Shown: positions 33,401 to 40,839, counted from the stretch's first letter. The stretch: 47,528 bases of DNA from JAUNQW01 sp043424615 (GCA_043424615.1 JBHWOX010000001.1:1-47528), one strand, 5' to 3'. Notes: generated by a model from the letters alone, not told the origin. Numbers and translations are program-made.

Positions 33401-34290
33401 TCGACCACTATGAATTCTGGTTCGGCATTTTTGAAGGTCTCTTCCGGATTAGGCCCGAGTGGTCGAATATTAGCAGGTAAGTCCTCGGCTTTAATTTCCA
33501 CCGTATGGACATGATCTTGGCTTAGAGTTGAAATGTCATCTGGCAGAGCAATAACCGAAATTCCTCCCACAGGATTAACGGTGTAATCATCATTAGGTTC
33601 GCCCTCATTCGCCACCAATAATTTTTTACCGTCATGAGTGAAGACAATATTATCTGGAAGTGGACCAACCTTGACATGGCTAGCGTAAGAACCATCAGCA
33701 TAAACAAAAACCACGCTACCGTTTTCTTGTTCTACTTTAGCTGGTGCTGCTGCAGCAACATATTTCCCTGATGGATGGACAGCGACAGAAGTCAAACCTG
33801 AAGATTCAATACCAAAGTCTTCAATTTTTAATTCTGAAACTTTTTTTAGCTGACTAGGATTTGAAGCATCAATGACTTCAACGGCATTAGTGTAACCATT
33901 GACTGAATACAGTTGGTCATTTTTAGGATTGAAACTGACAATTTCAGTCCCCCCTTTATCAAAAGGAGCAGCTGAATCATAACTTCCAATTTCTTTAGCC
34001 GCTAAGCGAGTGTCCTGGGATGGAACCGTTTGACTTTGATTGTCAACATCAAGACTTCGCACAGCTGAAGTGAAATCATCGGCTTGAATTTCATTGACAT
34101 CTTGAGCATGAGACTCCACTGCTGGCGTCGTTTGAAATTCAGAACTGATTTCAGTAGATGGGCTGTTTTCTTCAACAGCTTGGTCTTGAGCATGGACTTC
34201 TTGACTAGTTAAGCCAAAGGTCAAGGCAGAAGAAGCTGCTAACAAAGCAAGCATGCGGGCGCGACTATAATTATGTATATTTTTATTCAT
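30418..34290 (-). CDS. LPXTG-anchored surface protein: choice-of-anchor-I-like domain fused to purple-acid-phosphatase-like metallophosphoesterase
   Basis: 1290 residues. Signal peptide 1-34 (ALLAASSALTFGL, cleavage after VHA). Residues about 95-625 resemble the 'choice-of-anchor I' propeller-like domain (VAVHPSGKYVAAA, FTHDGKKLLVANEGEPNDD, NEGDAQDYKGY). About 640-785 is an FN3-like phosphatase N-domain (GLKAGKTYYYTVGRPG). About 786-1110 is a metallophosphoesterase: YTDTQ near 792, HNGDVVEF near 832, PGNHDG near 866, IAHKPLYS and SGHAHS near 987. Motif I is D-T-Q, not the usual DxH or DxG. Then a Lys/Asp/Gln-rich wall-spanning stretch and a sortase signal, LPQTG near 1259, helix and RRRKQ. 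It probably hydrolyses phosphate esters at the surface; substrate unknown. It stands alone between mreD and rplU. Confidence 0.88.
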   Translation of the reverse strand: MNKNIHNYSRARMLALLAASSALTFGLTSQEVHAQDQAVEENSPSTEISSEFQTTPAVESHAQDVNEIQADDFTSAVRSLDVDNQSQTVPSQDTRLAAKEIGSYDSAAPFDKGGTEIVSFNPKNDQLYSVNGYTNAVEVIDASNPSQLKKVSELKIEDFGIESSGLTSVAVHPSGKYVAAAAPAKVEQENGSVVFVYADGSYASHVKVGPLPDNIVFTHDGKKLLVANEGEPNDDYTVNPVGGISVIALPDDISTLSQDHVHTVEIKAEDLPANIRPLGPNPEETFKNAEPEFIVVDAKDQFAYVSLQEVNALAKFDITNEKFVDVQFLGYKDYSIPGYEIDPSDKDGKLHLRRMPVLSLGQPDAIDIFEVNGETYLILPNEGDAQDYKGYSEETRVKDLAEAGLIDLKAEHYEGFSQDELDAMVKDGLFEKNQLGRLKVTTSHPFINEEGKHEALVGFGGRGFTIVRGSDLEIVYDSANDFEKYILAVHPDRFNQNFKWDEDAQKAYGEIDSRSDDKASEPETAVVGTINGQTYAFIALERTGGIMVYNVSQPDQAYFENYIYSADNRHISPEGLDFVPAEDSPTGNPLLFAAHELSGTIAVYELSQVPAYQIGKDVVALTDEAGSEYIYREDPNRIIATLTEDPAHSMAFNWYQSNLDPQAKLYLSTSSDMSQAIEVPAKVEAVESVYFLRNKDGYIVYGADLDKDGKVDGYFTEAQISSDNMDWMGGLGPDFGEATKKTVTEYVYKVQVDGLKAGKTYYYTVGRPGNMSAVGQFTTDNLDDRVVFVQYTDTQNAYWNEKVHNQSQYGADTLKQAILQAQEELGGADFAVHNGDVVEFQWSEDEWYDLMNQSQESYLNMPHVVAPGNHDGMEFLNHFNAPSADGQRIEGSYYSFDYGNIHFTVVNTNENGETTDLENRKSKPMMTDIQIEWLKNDLASTDKDWKIVIAHKPLYSAGFNGLQQPDMMMIRGQLMQILEDYDVDLVMSGHAHSTAITKPLVYDADSFTEARPTDNRQMEDGKISYVNPEGTIFFLPNLASPDAIDATLAKDFAGIDQTAGFLGLTKMMTEEQLAEYQSLFTAMEQPAHSSSKTLFGNHDSSTTNFATYEVEGGELIISLYQVDGHMDREENRRVSLTHQVRIVKDNKQTPEKPANPSQPDGTNSAKEDQKKDDHKTDNQKTDEKGQINTPKDEKLKDKEDDNKEGSKQDRKPAKENQSKTNASQQVNIEPAEDEKDKASHQEDKQEKSVSTEDSESTSSELPQTGLTSTPAVLALSSIILGLGLSRRRKQ

Positions 34291-34330
34291 TATGGTCTCC
34301 TATCACTCTTAATCATTTTTATACGCTTTC

Positions 34331-34339
34331 ATTTTAGCA
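34331..34339 (-). promoter_or_regulatory. Extended -10 promoter of the surface phosphatase gene
   Basis: Minus-strand TGC-TAAAAT (34331-34339), about 40 nt before the ATG. No good -35 hexamer at 17 nt; the region is instead filled by the repeated hexamers described separately, as expected for an activator-dependent promoter. Confidence 0.55.
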
Positions 34340-34345
34340 AGCTGA

Positions 34346-34373
34346 TGTAAATCTCACGTAAAAATCAAGTTAA
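34346..34373 (-). promoter_or_regulatory. PhoP-box-like array of TTNAC hexamers
   Basis: Minus strand: TTAACT (34368-34373), TTTACG (34357-34362), TTTACA (34346-34351), each start exactly 11 bp apart, ending just upstream of the extended -10. The spacing equals the TT(A/C/T)ACA-N5 arrangement known for Bacillus PhoP boxes. The gene served encodes a predicted secreted phosphatase, which makes the resemblance meaningful, though AT-rich DNA produces such hexamers by chance. Confidence 0.45.
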
Positions 34374-34391
34374 GATTTGATAAATGCGCAC

Positions 34392-34423
34392 AAAAAAAGC
34401 TGTGACTCCGGAGTCACAGCCTT
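34392..34423 (-). terminator. Terminator after mreD
   Basis: 22-nt perfect palindrome, GCTGTGACTC / GAGTCACAGC around CG (34399-34420), seven T after it on the minus strand. A member of the GTGAC/GTCAC group. Confidence 0.92.
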
Positions 34424-34448
34424 TCATCTTAGGGTGAAAGCTTTAGCT

Positions 34449-34988
34449 TTAAATATCCAATTTTTCCAAAGGAGGCAGGTCTAAGCCATTCATGATCATT
34501 TGCAAGGGTGAGTAGAGGATGAAGTAAAAAATAGTGTTTAAGACCAAGGAAGGTAAAAAACGGCTGATTAAAAATGTCCAATAAGACATCTGAGCAAAAC
34601 CTAACCAATGATTCAAGAAAAAAACAAAACTAGCGTAAAACAAATAGATAAAAATGCTAAAAAAGCCTAAGGTTAAAATATTTAAATGAGCGCGATCCTT
34701 AATCCAATCGACTAGTATCACAACAATCACCAGGGCCGCCATGTGAATGCCTAAAATAGAAGTGAAATAGCAATCATATAAAAGACCAAATAAAAGCGCA
34801 AAAACTAAAGACTGCTGGTGGCTGAGCCGAAAAGAAAAGAGATAGAGGGCAATAAAAAGCGTTCGCAAAACCATTTCAGCCGAACGGAAGCTGAAAAATG
34901 AATTGAACTGCACATTAACCATGCCATCTAGCAATAAGAAAAATAAAAAAAGAAAGAATGGAATAAAAAATTGTTTAATCTTCGCCAT
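34449..34988 (-). CDS. mreD: Rod shape-determining protein MreD
   Basis: About 179 residues with five to six hydrophobic helices. Typical MreD features: short basic start MAKIKQFFIP, FGLLYDCYFTSILGIH in the middle (the conserved G-x-x-x-D-x-x-x-x-x-x-G pattern), charged loop DWIKDRAH. Integral membrane partner of MreC in the elongasome or peripheral growth machinery. The ATG at 34988 overlaps the end of mreC by 14 nt, so translation is coupled; a longer frame up to 35084 lies inside mreC and is not favoured. Confidence 0.9.
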   Translation of the reverse strand: MAKIKQFFIPFFLFLFFLLLDGMVNVQFNSFFSFRSAEMVLRTLFIALYLFSFRLSHQQSLVFALLFGLLYDCYFTSILGIHMAALVIVVILVDWIKDRAHLNILTLGFFSIFIYLFYASFVFFLNHWLGFAQMSYWTFLISRFLPSLVLNTIFYFILYSPLQMIMNGLDLPPLEKLDI

Positions 34989-35979
34989 TGGCCGTACCGC
35001 TTTCTTCAACATCCTGATCGTCCTGCTCAGGCTGATCTTCATTTTGAACAGAGGCTTCCATGTCCTCAGGAGCCTTTTCTGCAAGCCGTTTCACAATGGT
35101 AACATAGCGAATATCATCAAAGTCAGCAGCTGGAGTAATGTATACTCTTTGAGTCAGCCCAAAGTCACCCGACGTGACCTCATCGATAGTTCCGATAATT
35201 AAAGAACGCGGGGTTTGATTACTTAAACCAGAAGTATAAACCACTTGGCCTTCATGAAGGTCAGCATTGGAAGTAATTTGTTCCATAATTAAACGCTTGG
35301 TGTTCTGGTCGTAACCTTCAACCACCCCATGGACAATTTCTTCTGTCGATTCTTTTTCATTATGATCTTCTTCTTGCTCATCCACAGTTTGGTCTGAACC
35401 TGCTTGTTCAACGTGAATTTCAGCAGAAACTAAATTATCTCTCTGATTCGCAGTCGTCATTAAGGTCACTTTAGCACTAAGGGGACTGACCTCAGTCACC
35501 CGGCCTACTAAACCATTTTGAGACATGACTGCCATTCCAATTTCTACCCCATTTTCACTCCCACGGTCAACCACCAATTGATCAATCCAACCATCAGGAT
35601 TACGGCTAATGACCGTCCCGTGAATTTTTTCATATTCAGATAAGGAATGACTCAGCTGCAGCTCATCTTCCAAAGCTTTTTGTTCCGCTTCAACGGCATC
35701 CAATTGAGCTTGTAATTCTTCAGTTTTTTGAATGCGAGATTTTAAGTGCTTATTTTCATCATAGGTATGCATCAAATTATCAACCGCTTCAAATGTATTG
35801 CTAACAGCATTAACGGGAGCGGTGATGACTTGACTAGCTAAGGACGTGATATCATTCACTCCTTGCTGAACGGGATTGACATTTTTAGTACGGTTGACAG
35901 AAAGAGCGATTAAAGCCGCAATGGCGATCACACTAATTAAAATGCCGATAAGTTTCTTATTTGATAAATATTTATTCAT
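34975..35979 (-). CDS. mreC: Rod shape-determining protein MreC
   Basis: 334 residues. N-terminal membrane helix (about 11-30), coiled coil (about 60-110, KSRIQKTEELQAQLDAVEAE), then the beta-barrel domain (GTVISRNPDGWIDQLVVDRG, GLVGRVTEVSPLSAKVTLMT). Organises peptidoglycan synthases outside the membrane. The barrel holds an acidic insertion (DEQEEDHNEKEST), and the C-terminus is a 35-residue acidic tail, EDQPEQDDQDVEESG. Start ATG 35979 with GAGGTGG upstream. No mreB is adjacent; the cold-shock gene lies between radC and mreC. Confidence 0.94.
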   Translation of the reverse strand: MNKYLSNKKLIGILISVIAIAALIALSVNRTKNVNPVQQGVNDITSLASQVITAPVNAVSNTFEAVDNLMHTYDENKHLKSRIQKTEELQAQLDAVEAEQKALEDELQLSHSLSEYEKIHGTVISRNPDGWIDQLVVDRGSENGVEIGMAVMSQNGLVGRVTEVSPLSAKVTLMTTANQRDNLVSAEIHVEQAGSDQTVDEQEEDHNEKESTEEIVHGVVEGYDQNTKRLIMEQITSNADLHEGQVVYTSGLSNQTPRSLIIGTIDEVTSGDFGLTQRVYITPAADFDDIRYVTIVKRLAEKAPEDMEASVQNEDQPEQDDQDVEESGTANGED

Positions 35980-36095
35980 GGTCCACCTCAAGACGACTTA
36001 GATATTAGTTCTACTCTTTATAATACATGGTCTGTAAGGAAAAATAAAGATTCGACTGAAGGCTTTCATCGTCAAGGCCCTCTCTTTAAAATTAA

Positions 36096-36122
36096 AGAGC
36101 CCGTGACAAGGGTCACAGGCTC
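36096..36122 (-). terminator. Terminator after the cold-shock gene
   Basis: 11-bp stem with one mismatch, GAGCCTGTGAC / GTCACGGGCTC in the minus sense (36097-36107 with 36112-36122), loop of 4, followed by TTTAATTTT. A member of the GTGAC/GTCAC group. Confidence 0.8.
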
Positions 36123-36144
36123 AAATGAGTTTAATTAACTTGAA

Positions 36145-36345
36145 TTAGATTTTTTTAACGTTGGCAGCTTGTGGTCCACGGTCGCCTTCTTCGATTTCGA
36201 ATTCAACAGCTTGACCGTCTTCTAAAGATTTGAATCCTTCTTCTTCGATTGCTGAATAGTGTACGAATACGTCGTCAGCACCTTCACGTTCGATAAATCC
36301 AAATCCTTTTTCTGCGTTAAACCATTTCACTGTTCCTTGTTCCAT
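36145..36345 (-). CDS. csp: Cold shock protein (CspA family)
   Basis: 66 residues, canonical single cold-shock domain. RNP1 KGFGFIER and RNP2 VFVHYSAI present; start GTVKWFNAEKG. Single-stranded nucleic acid chaperone. Start ATG 36345 with GAGGAGG upstream; the frame extends 10 codons earlier through the ribosome site. A leader of over 100 nt precedes it, typical of csp genes that are controlled after transcription. Confidence 0.96.
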   Translation of the reverse strand: MEQGTVKWFNAEKGFGFIEREGADDVFVHYSAIEEEGFKSLEDGQAVEFEIEEGDRGPQAANVKKI

Positions 36346-36457
36346 TAAACTATTTCCTCCTCGTGCCAAAAGCACAACTAATATTACATTTGCTTACGGT
36401 ACGATTCGGACTGCATGAATCATCATTAACACATCGTACTAATACCTCACAAAATGT
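36346..36457 (-). promoter_or_regulatory. Long 5' leader of the cold-shock gene
   Basis: About 110 nt between the predicted transcription start (near 36457) and the start codon. Long structured leaders act as thermosensors in cspA-type mRNAs of other bacteria; here only the length is shown. I did not resolve a fold. Confidence 0.4.
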
Positions 36458-36463
36458 AAAATC

Positions 36464-36492
36464 ATTATACCACGAATAAAAAAATGAAACAA
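36464..36492 (-). promoter_or_regulatory. Promoter of the cold-shock gene
   Basis: Minus-strand extended -10 TGG-TATAAT (hexamer 36464-36469) with TTGTTT (36487-36492) at 17 nt. Confidence 0.68.
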
Positions 36493-36508
36493 TTTAATTA
36501 TTTTAAAA

Positions 36509-37198
36509 TTAAATGGCCCCTTTCTCTCTTAAACTGATAAAATTCTGGTCGCCAATAATCAAATGATCTAAGATTTCAATCCCCATCATCTCACCGCAAT
36601 CCACCATCCGCCGGGTAAAGGCATAGTCTGCTTCAGAAGGCTCAGGATTTCCTGATGGATGGTTATGACCTAATAAAATGCGGGCTGCTGAATAACGAAC
36701 GGCTGCTTTGAATATCTCTCTGGGATGCGCCACAGAGCTACTAAGTGAGCCTTTAAAGATGATTTCTGACCGAATGATTTCATTTTTAGTATTCAAAAAA
36801 GCAGCAAGCACATGTTCCTGCTGCCTATCAGATAGAACCGACATGAAAAATTGGCCGGCGGCAGCGGTGGACGTAATAGGGCCTTTTTTGACCTGACGAG
36901 AGTGATGGATACGTTGGCCCAATTCAATAACGGCTAAAATTTCACAGGCTTTGACGGGTCCAATCCCAGTAAAAGTCATCAGTTCTTCTAAGGTCACCTG
37001 CTTAAGGGCATATAAATCTCCCAAAGCAGTTAAAATCTCCAAGGCGAGGTCTAAAGCATTCTTTTTTTGACTTCCAGTCTTTAATAAAATCGCTAAAAGT
37101 TCATGGTCTGATAATACTTCTGGACCTAAGTTCATCAATCTTTCACGCGGACGGCTATTAGACGGATATTTTTCTTTAACAGTCAACGAGCGAGACAA
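36509..37198 (-). CDS. radC: RadC family protein (JAMM/MPN+ metalloprotease-like domain)
   Basis: 229 residues. N-terminal helix-hairpin-helix (MTFTGIGPVKACEIL, about 74-88) and a JAMM motif H178-N-H180-P-S-G…D191 (LLGHNHPSGNPEPSEAD). Despite its name, no direct DNA-repair role is established. Start is TTG at 37198 with AAGGAGG 8 nt upstream. That ribosome site forms the 3' arm of a hairpin (37207-37245), so its translation may be controlled by structure. In Bacillus radC precedes mreBCD; here a csp gene intervenes and mreB is missing. Confidence 0.95.
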   Translation of the reverse strand: MSRSLTVKEKYPSNSRPRERLMNLGPEVLSDHELLAILLKTGSQKKNALDLALEILTALGDLYALKQVTLEELMTFTGIGPVKACEILAVIELGQRIHHSRQVKKGPITSTAAAGQFFMSVLSDRQQEHVLAAFLNTKNEIIRSEIIFKGSLSSSVAHPREIFKAAVRYSAARILLGHNHPSGNPEPSEADYAFTRRMVDCGEMMGIEILDHLIIGDQNFISLREKGAI

Positions 37199-37201
37199 TA
37201 C

Positions 37202-37245
37202 AAAAACCTCCTTTTGAATCTGTTTATAACATACGCAAAAGGAGG
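37202..37245 (-). terminator. Hairpin between the HAD phosphatase gene and radC: terminator-like, covers the radC ribosome site
   Basis: 10-bp perfect stem CCTCCTTTTG / CAAAAGGAGG (37236-37245 with 37207-37216), loop 19 nt, then TTTTTG. It can act as a terminator after the HAD gene, and its 3' arm is the AAGGAGG of radC. Confidence 0.6.
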
Positions 37246-37255
37246 CTCTTTCTTT

Positions 37256-37912
37256 TTATAGGGTCATAAAATAATTTTTAACATCTCTTAAATTTCTGAA
37301 AATACGATGGGCACGTTGGTGAGCTTCTTGGGAGGGAACAATTAAATCTGGAACCAAAATGGCTTTGATAGCTGCTGCATTAGCTGCTTTCAAACCTGTG
37401 ACGGAATCCTCTAAAATCCAAGTCGTTTCTTTAGGAATATTAAAGCCTTGCCAGGCCTTTAAAAAAGGCTCGGGATGAGGCTTTTTATTTTGGACTTGAT
37501 CTCCCGCTATGATTTGATCAAATTGCAACTCTAAACCAGCCTGGCTGACCAAAATATCAATGACTTGGCGGTTGGAAGAGGAGACAATGGATTTTTTAAT
37601 CCCTTGGTCATCTAAGTAGTCTAGCAGTTCATATAGCCCTTCTTTGACTTGCCCATGCCCTTCTTCAATTAAGCTTAAAAAGATCTGATCTGCTCGTGTT
37701 AAAAAGTCAATGTAAGCCTGATCATTAGCCAGGTATTGCATCATAATTGATTTGAATTCAGAACCAGATGTCCCTACCAAATCTAGATAGTCTTCCATCG
37801 TATAGTCAATTCCCATTTCAGCTAAAGCTTGGCGGTTAGATTGAAAATAGACCCGCTCGGTATCAAACATCAAACCATCCATATCAAAAATGACTGATTG
37901 AACGTTTTCCAT
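37256..37912 (-). CDS. HAD-superfamily hydrolase, subfamily IA (beta-phosphoglucomutase-like)
   Basis: 218 residues. Motif I FDMDGLMFDTE with nucleophile D10 and acid/base D12; helical cap 20-85; motif II IVSSSN; motif III Lys in NKKPHPEPF; motif IV ILEDSVTGLKAA. Closest in pattern to beta-phosphoglucomutase/phosphatase (YhdX/GPH-like) enzymes; substrate not assignable. It starts 3 bp after the valS stop, so it is co-transcribed with valS and under its T-box. Confidence 0.9.
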   Translation of the reverse strand: MENVQSVIFDMDGLMFDTERVYFQSNRQALAEMGIDYTMEDYLDLVGTSGSEFKSIMMQYLANDQAYIDFLTRADQIFLSLIEEGHGQVKEGLYELLDYLDDQGIKKSIVSSSNRQVIDILVSQAGLELQFDQIIAGDQVQNKKPHPEPFLKAWQGFNIPKETTWILEDSVTGLKAANAAAIKAILVPDLIVPSQEAHQRAHRIFRNLRDVKNYFMTL

Positions 37913-37915
37913 GAT

Positions 37916-40573
37916 TTATTGACCTTCTTTAAATGCCTTCATTTGGTCTAATTGCTCTTGAGCTTTATTCAAGTTGTCATGGTGAGACGCTAATTTTTCT
38001 CTTTCTTTATTAACAATGGCTTCAGGAGCATTTTGGACGAATTGGTCATTGGCCAGTTTTTTATCGGCAATGGCCACCTCTTCTTCCCATTTTTGCACTT
38101 CTTTTTCTAAACGTTTAATTTCTTCATCCACATCAATTAAACCAGCTAATGGCACATAAATTTCTGCCCCATTAATAATGGCAGACTTAACCTCTCCATC
38201 ATGGTCTACTGCCGTATCGATGGTTAAGTGGTCAGGATGGGTGAAGTTTTTAATGTAGGCTTGATTTTCTTCTAGGAACTGACGGATATCTTCATTATCA
38301 GCTTTAATAAGAAGATCAATGCTCTCAGACATCGGGCGTTTGGCTTCTGTTCGGATGGTACGAACCGCGCGAATAACATCAATTAAGATGGTCATATTTT
38401 TCACCGCTTCATCATCTGCAAAGTCCGGATTGACTTGCGGATAAGGAGCGAGAACAATACTTTCACCTTTATGTGGGATATATTGCCAAATTTCTTCCGT
38501 CACAAAAGGTGTAAAAGGATGCATTAACTTGAGAATTTGATCTAAAACATAAACTAAGACTGAACGAGTACGATTTTTACTCTCATTGTCCCCGTGTTGC
38601 AAGCTTTCTTTAGACAATTCAATGAACCAGTCACAGTAATCATCCCAAATGAAATGATACAGAGCCTTACCTGCTTCCCCAAATTCAAATTTTTCTGAAG
38701 TGGAAAGGACACGGTCAATACATTCATTTAAGCTGGCTAAAATCCATTTTTCAGCTGTATTTAAATCTCCTTGGATGTTTATATCCTCGTATGAAAAATC
38801 ATCTAAATTCATAAGAACAAAACGGCTGGCATTCCATAATTTATTGATGAAATTCCAAGCGGCGTCCATTTTTTCATAAGAGAAACGCACATCTTGTCCA
38901 GGGGTCGATCCTGTCGTTAAGAACCAGCGTAAAGCATCTGACCCATACTCTTCAACCACATCCATGGGATCAATACCGTTACCAAGAGATTTACTCATTT
39001 TTCTTCCATCCTCTGCACGGATAAGCCCATGAATGAGAACATTTTCAAACGGTCGTTGGTTCGTAAACTCTAAAGATTGGAAAATCATTCGGCTGACCCA
39101 GAAGAAAATAATATCATAGCCTGTGACTAAAGTATCTGTAGGGAAATAGCGTTGGTAATCTTCACTCTCTTCATCCGGCCACCCCATGGTTGAAAACGGC
39201 CACAAAGCTGATGAAAACCACGTATCCAAAACATCTTCATCTTGCGTCCAATTTTCAATATCTGCAGGGGGTTCTTCACCCACATAAATGTCATTCGTTT
39301 CATTATGGTACCATGCCGGAATTTGGTGACCCCACCATAGTTGACGTGAAATCACCCAGTCATGGACATTCTCCATCCAATCCAAGAACGTTTTTTCAAA
39401 GCGTTGAGGATAGAAATGAACTCGGTCACTCGTCTGCTGGTTGTCGATGGCTCGTTGGGCCAAGTCTTGCATGCGTACAAACCATTGGGTGGATAGACGA
39501 GGCTCCACTACGGCTCCTGAACGTTCAGAATGTCCAACGCTGTGAACCATTTCTTCAATTTTAGTTAAATAAGCTTGGTCTTTTAAGTCGTCCACAATCG
39601 CTTTGCGACATTCTTTGACCGTCATGCCTTCATATTGTCCGGCTCGTTCATTCATCGTTCCGTCATCATTCATCACATTGATGCGTTCAAGATTGTGGCG
39701 GTTTCCTACTGCAAAGTCATTGGGATCATGAGCAGGTGTAATCTTAACCACTCCGGTCCCGAATTCCATGTCGACATAATGGTCGGCGATGATTGGAATT
39801 TCTTTATTTACAATGGGTAATAAAACCTTTTCTCCAATTAAGTCTTGATAGCGCTCATCATCAGGATGAACAGCGACAGCCGTATCTCCTAACATGGTTT
39901 CCGGACGAGTGGTCGCTAATTCTAGATAATCATCCCGACCTACGATAGGATAGCGCAGGTGGTAAAAAGCTCCTTGATCATCTTGATATTCAACCTCTAT
40001 ATCGGATAAGGCGGTTCTTAATTCAGGGTCCCAATTAATAATATATTCCCCGCGATAAATTAAATCTTTTTCATACAAATCAACAAAAACCTTATTGACT
40101 GCCTCATTTAAACCTTGGTCCAGAGTAAAACGTTCGCGGTCATAATCCACAGAAATCCCCATTTTTTCCCATTGTTGGCGGATAATAGTGGCATACTCTT
40201 CCTTCCATTCCCAGGTTTTTTCCACAAAAGCGTCACGTCCTAGGTCATAACGACTTTTGCCTTCTTCATTTCTTAAACGTTCTTCCACTTTTCCTTGGGT
40301 AGCTATTCCCGCATGATCCATCCCTGGTAGCCACAAGGTATCATAGCCTTGCATTCTTTTTTGACGAATAATGATATCTTGTAAGGTCGTGTCCCAGGCA
40401 TGGCCGAGATGTAATTTACCCGTCACATTAGGTGGCGGGATAACTATGGAGTAGGGTTCGGCATCAGGATCGCCAGAAGGCTTGAAATAACCTTCTTTTA
40501 CCCAATGTTCATATTTCCCTTCTTCAACTTCATGGGGTTGGTATTTTGTTGGCATATTCAATTCTTTAGACAT
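37916..40573 (-). CDS. valS: Valyl-tRNA synthetase
   Basis: 885 residues, standard. Class I synthetase: PPPNVTGKLHLGHAW with the HIGH-type motif HLGH near 55, editing CP1 domain (ATTRPETMLGDTAVAVHP), KMSKS in GRKMSKSLGNG near 525, anticodon-binding domain, and the C-terminal coiled-coil arm (LEKEVQKWEEEVAIADKKLA) diagnostic of ValRS. GAAAGGA precedes the ATG. A T-box leader lies upstream; a HAD hydrolase gene follows immediately. Confidence 0.98.
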   Translation of the reverse strand: MSKELNMPTKYQPHEVEEGKYEHWVKEGYFKPSGDPDAEPYSIVIPPPNVTGKLHLGHAWDTTLQDIIIRQKRMQGYDTLWLPGMDHAGIATQGKVEERLRNEEGKSRYDLGRDAFVEKTWEWKEEYATIIRQQWEKMGISVDYDRERFTLDQGLNEAVNKVFVDLYEKDLIYRGEYIINWDPELRTALSDIEVEYQDDQGAFYHLRYPIVGRDDYLELATTRPETMLGDTAVAVHPDDERYQDLIGEKVLLPIVNKEIPIIADHYVDMEFGTGVVKITPAHDPNDFAVGNRHNLERINVMNDDGTMNERAGQYEGMTVKECRKAIVDDLKDQAYLTKIEEMVHSVGHSERSGAVVEPRLSTQWFVRMQDLAQRAIDNQQTSDRVHFYPQRFEKTFLDWMENVHDWVISRQLWWGHQIPAWYHNETNDIYVGEEPPADIENWTQDEDVLDTWFSSALWPFSTMGWPDEESEDYQRYFPTDTLVTGYDIIFFWVSRMIFQSLEFTNQRPFENVLIHGLIRAEDGRKMSKSLGNGIDPMDVVEEYGSDALRWFLTTGSTPGQDVRFSYEKMDAAWNFINKLWNASRFVLMNLDDFSYEDINIQGDLNTAEKWILASLNECIDRVLSTSEKFEFGEAGKALYHFIWDDYCDWFIELSKESLQHGDNESKNRTRSVLVYVLDQILKLMHPFTPFVTEEIWQYIPHKGESIVLAPYPQVNPDFADDEAVKNMTILIDVIRAVRTIRTEAKRPMSESIDLLIKADNEDIRQFLEENQAYIKNFTHPDHLTIDTAVDHDGEVKSAIINGAEIYVPLAGLIDVDEEIKRLEKEVQKWEEEVAIADKKLANDQFVQNAPEAIVNKEREKLASHHDNLNKAQEQLDQMKAFKEGQ

Positions 40574-40611
40574 AGTAAAATCCTTTCTATAAGAGGAATC
40601 ATTTAAATATT

Positions 40612-40833
40612 AAAAAGCGTCCTATGTTACCATAGGACGCTTGGGCGTGGTACCACCTAAATTACTTGATTACTCAAGTCACTCAATCGACGGTAATGGG
40701 TCGCACCATATAAAATGACTCACTTCATTTTATCAACTCATAAGGAACTTCCTTGGTTTCAAATGAGGATTCTCATCAGCCATCCTCTTTCTGAAATTAT
40801 CCACCAAATACTCATCTTAATCATCGTATTATC
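40612..40833 (-). promoter_or_regulatory. T-box riboswitch leader of valS, with terminator
   Basis: Minus strand: T-box core AGGTGGTACCACG read at 40646-40658; TGGT fits tRNA ending ACCA, as tRNA-Val has. It is followed by the terminator AAGCGTCCTATG / CATAGGACGCTT (40615-40626 with 40631-40642, loop of 4) and TTTTT. About 170 nt of leader upstream should hold Stem I and a GTN specifier; several GTT triplets are present and I did not resolve which one is used. Confidence 0.88.
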
Positions 40834-40839
40834 TACTTA

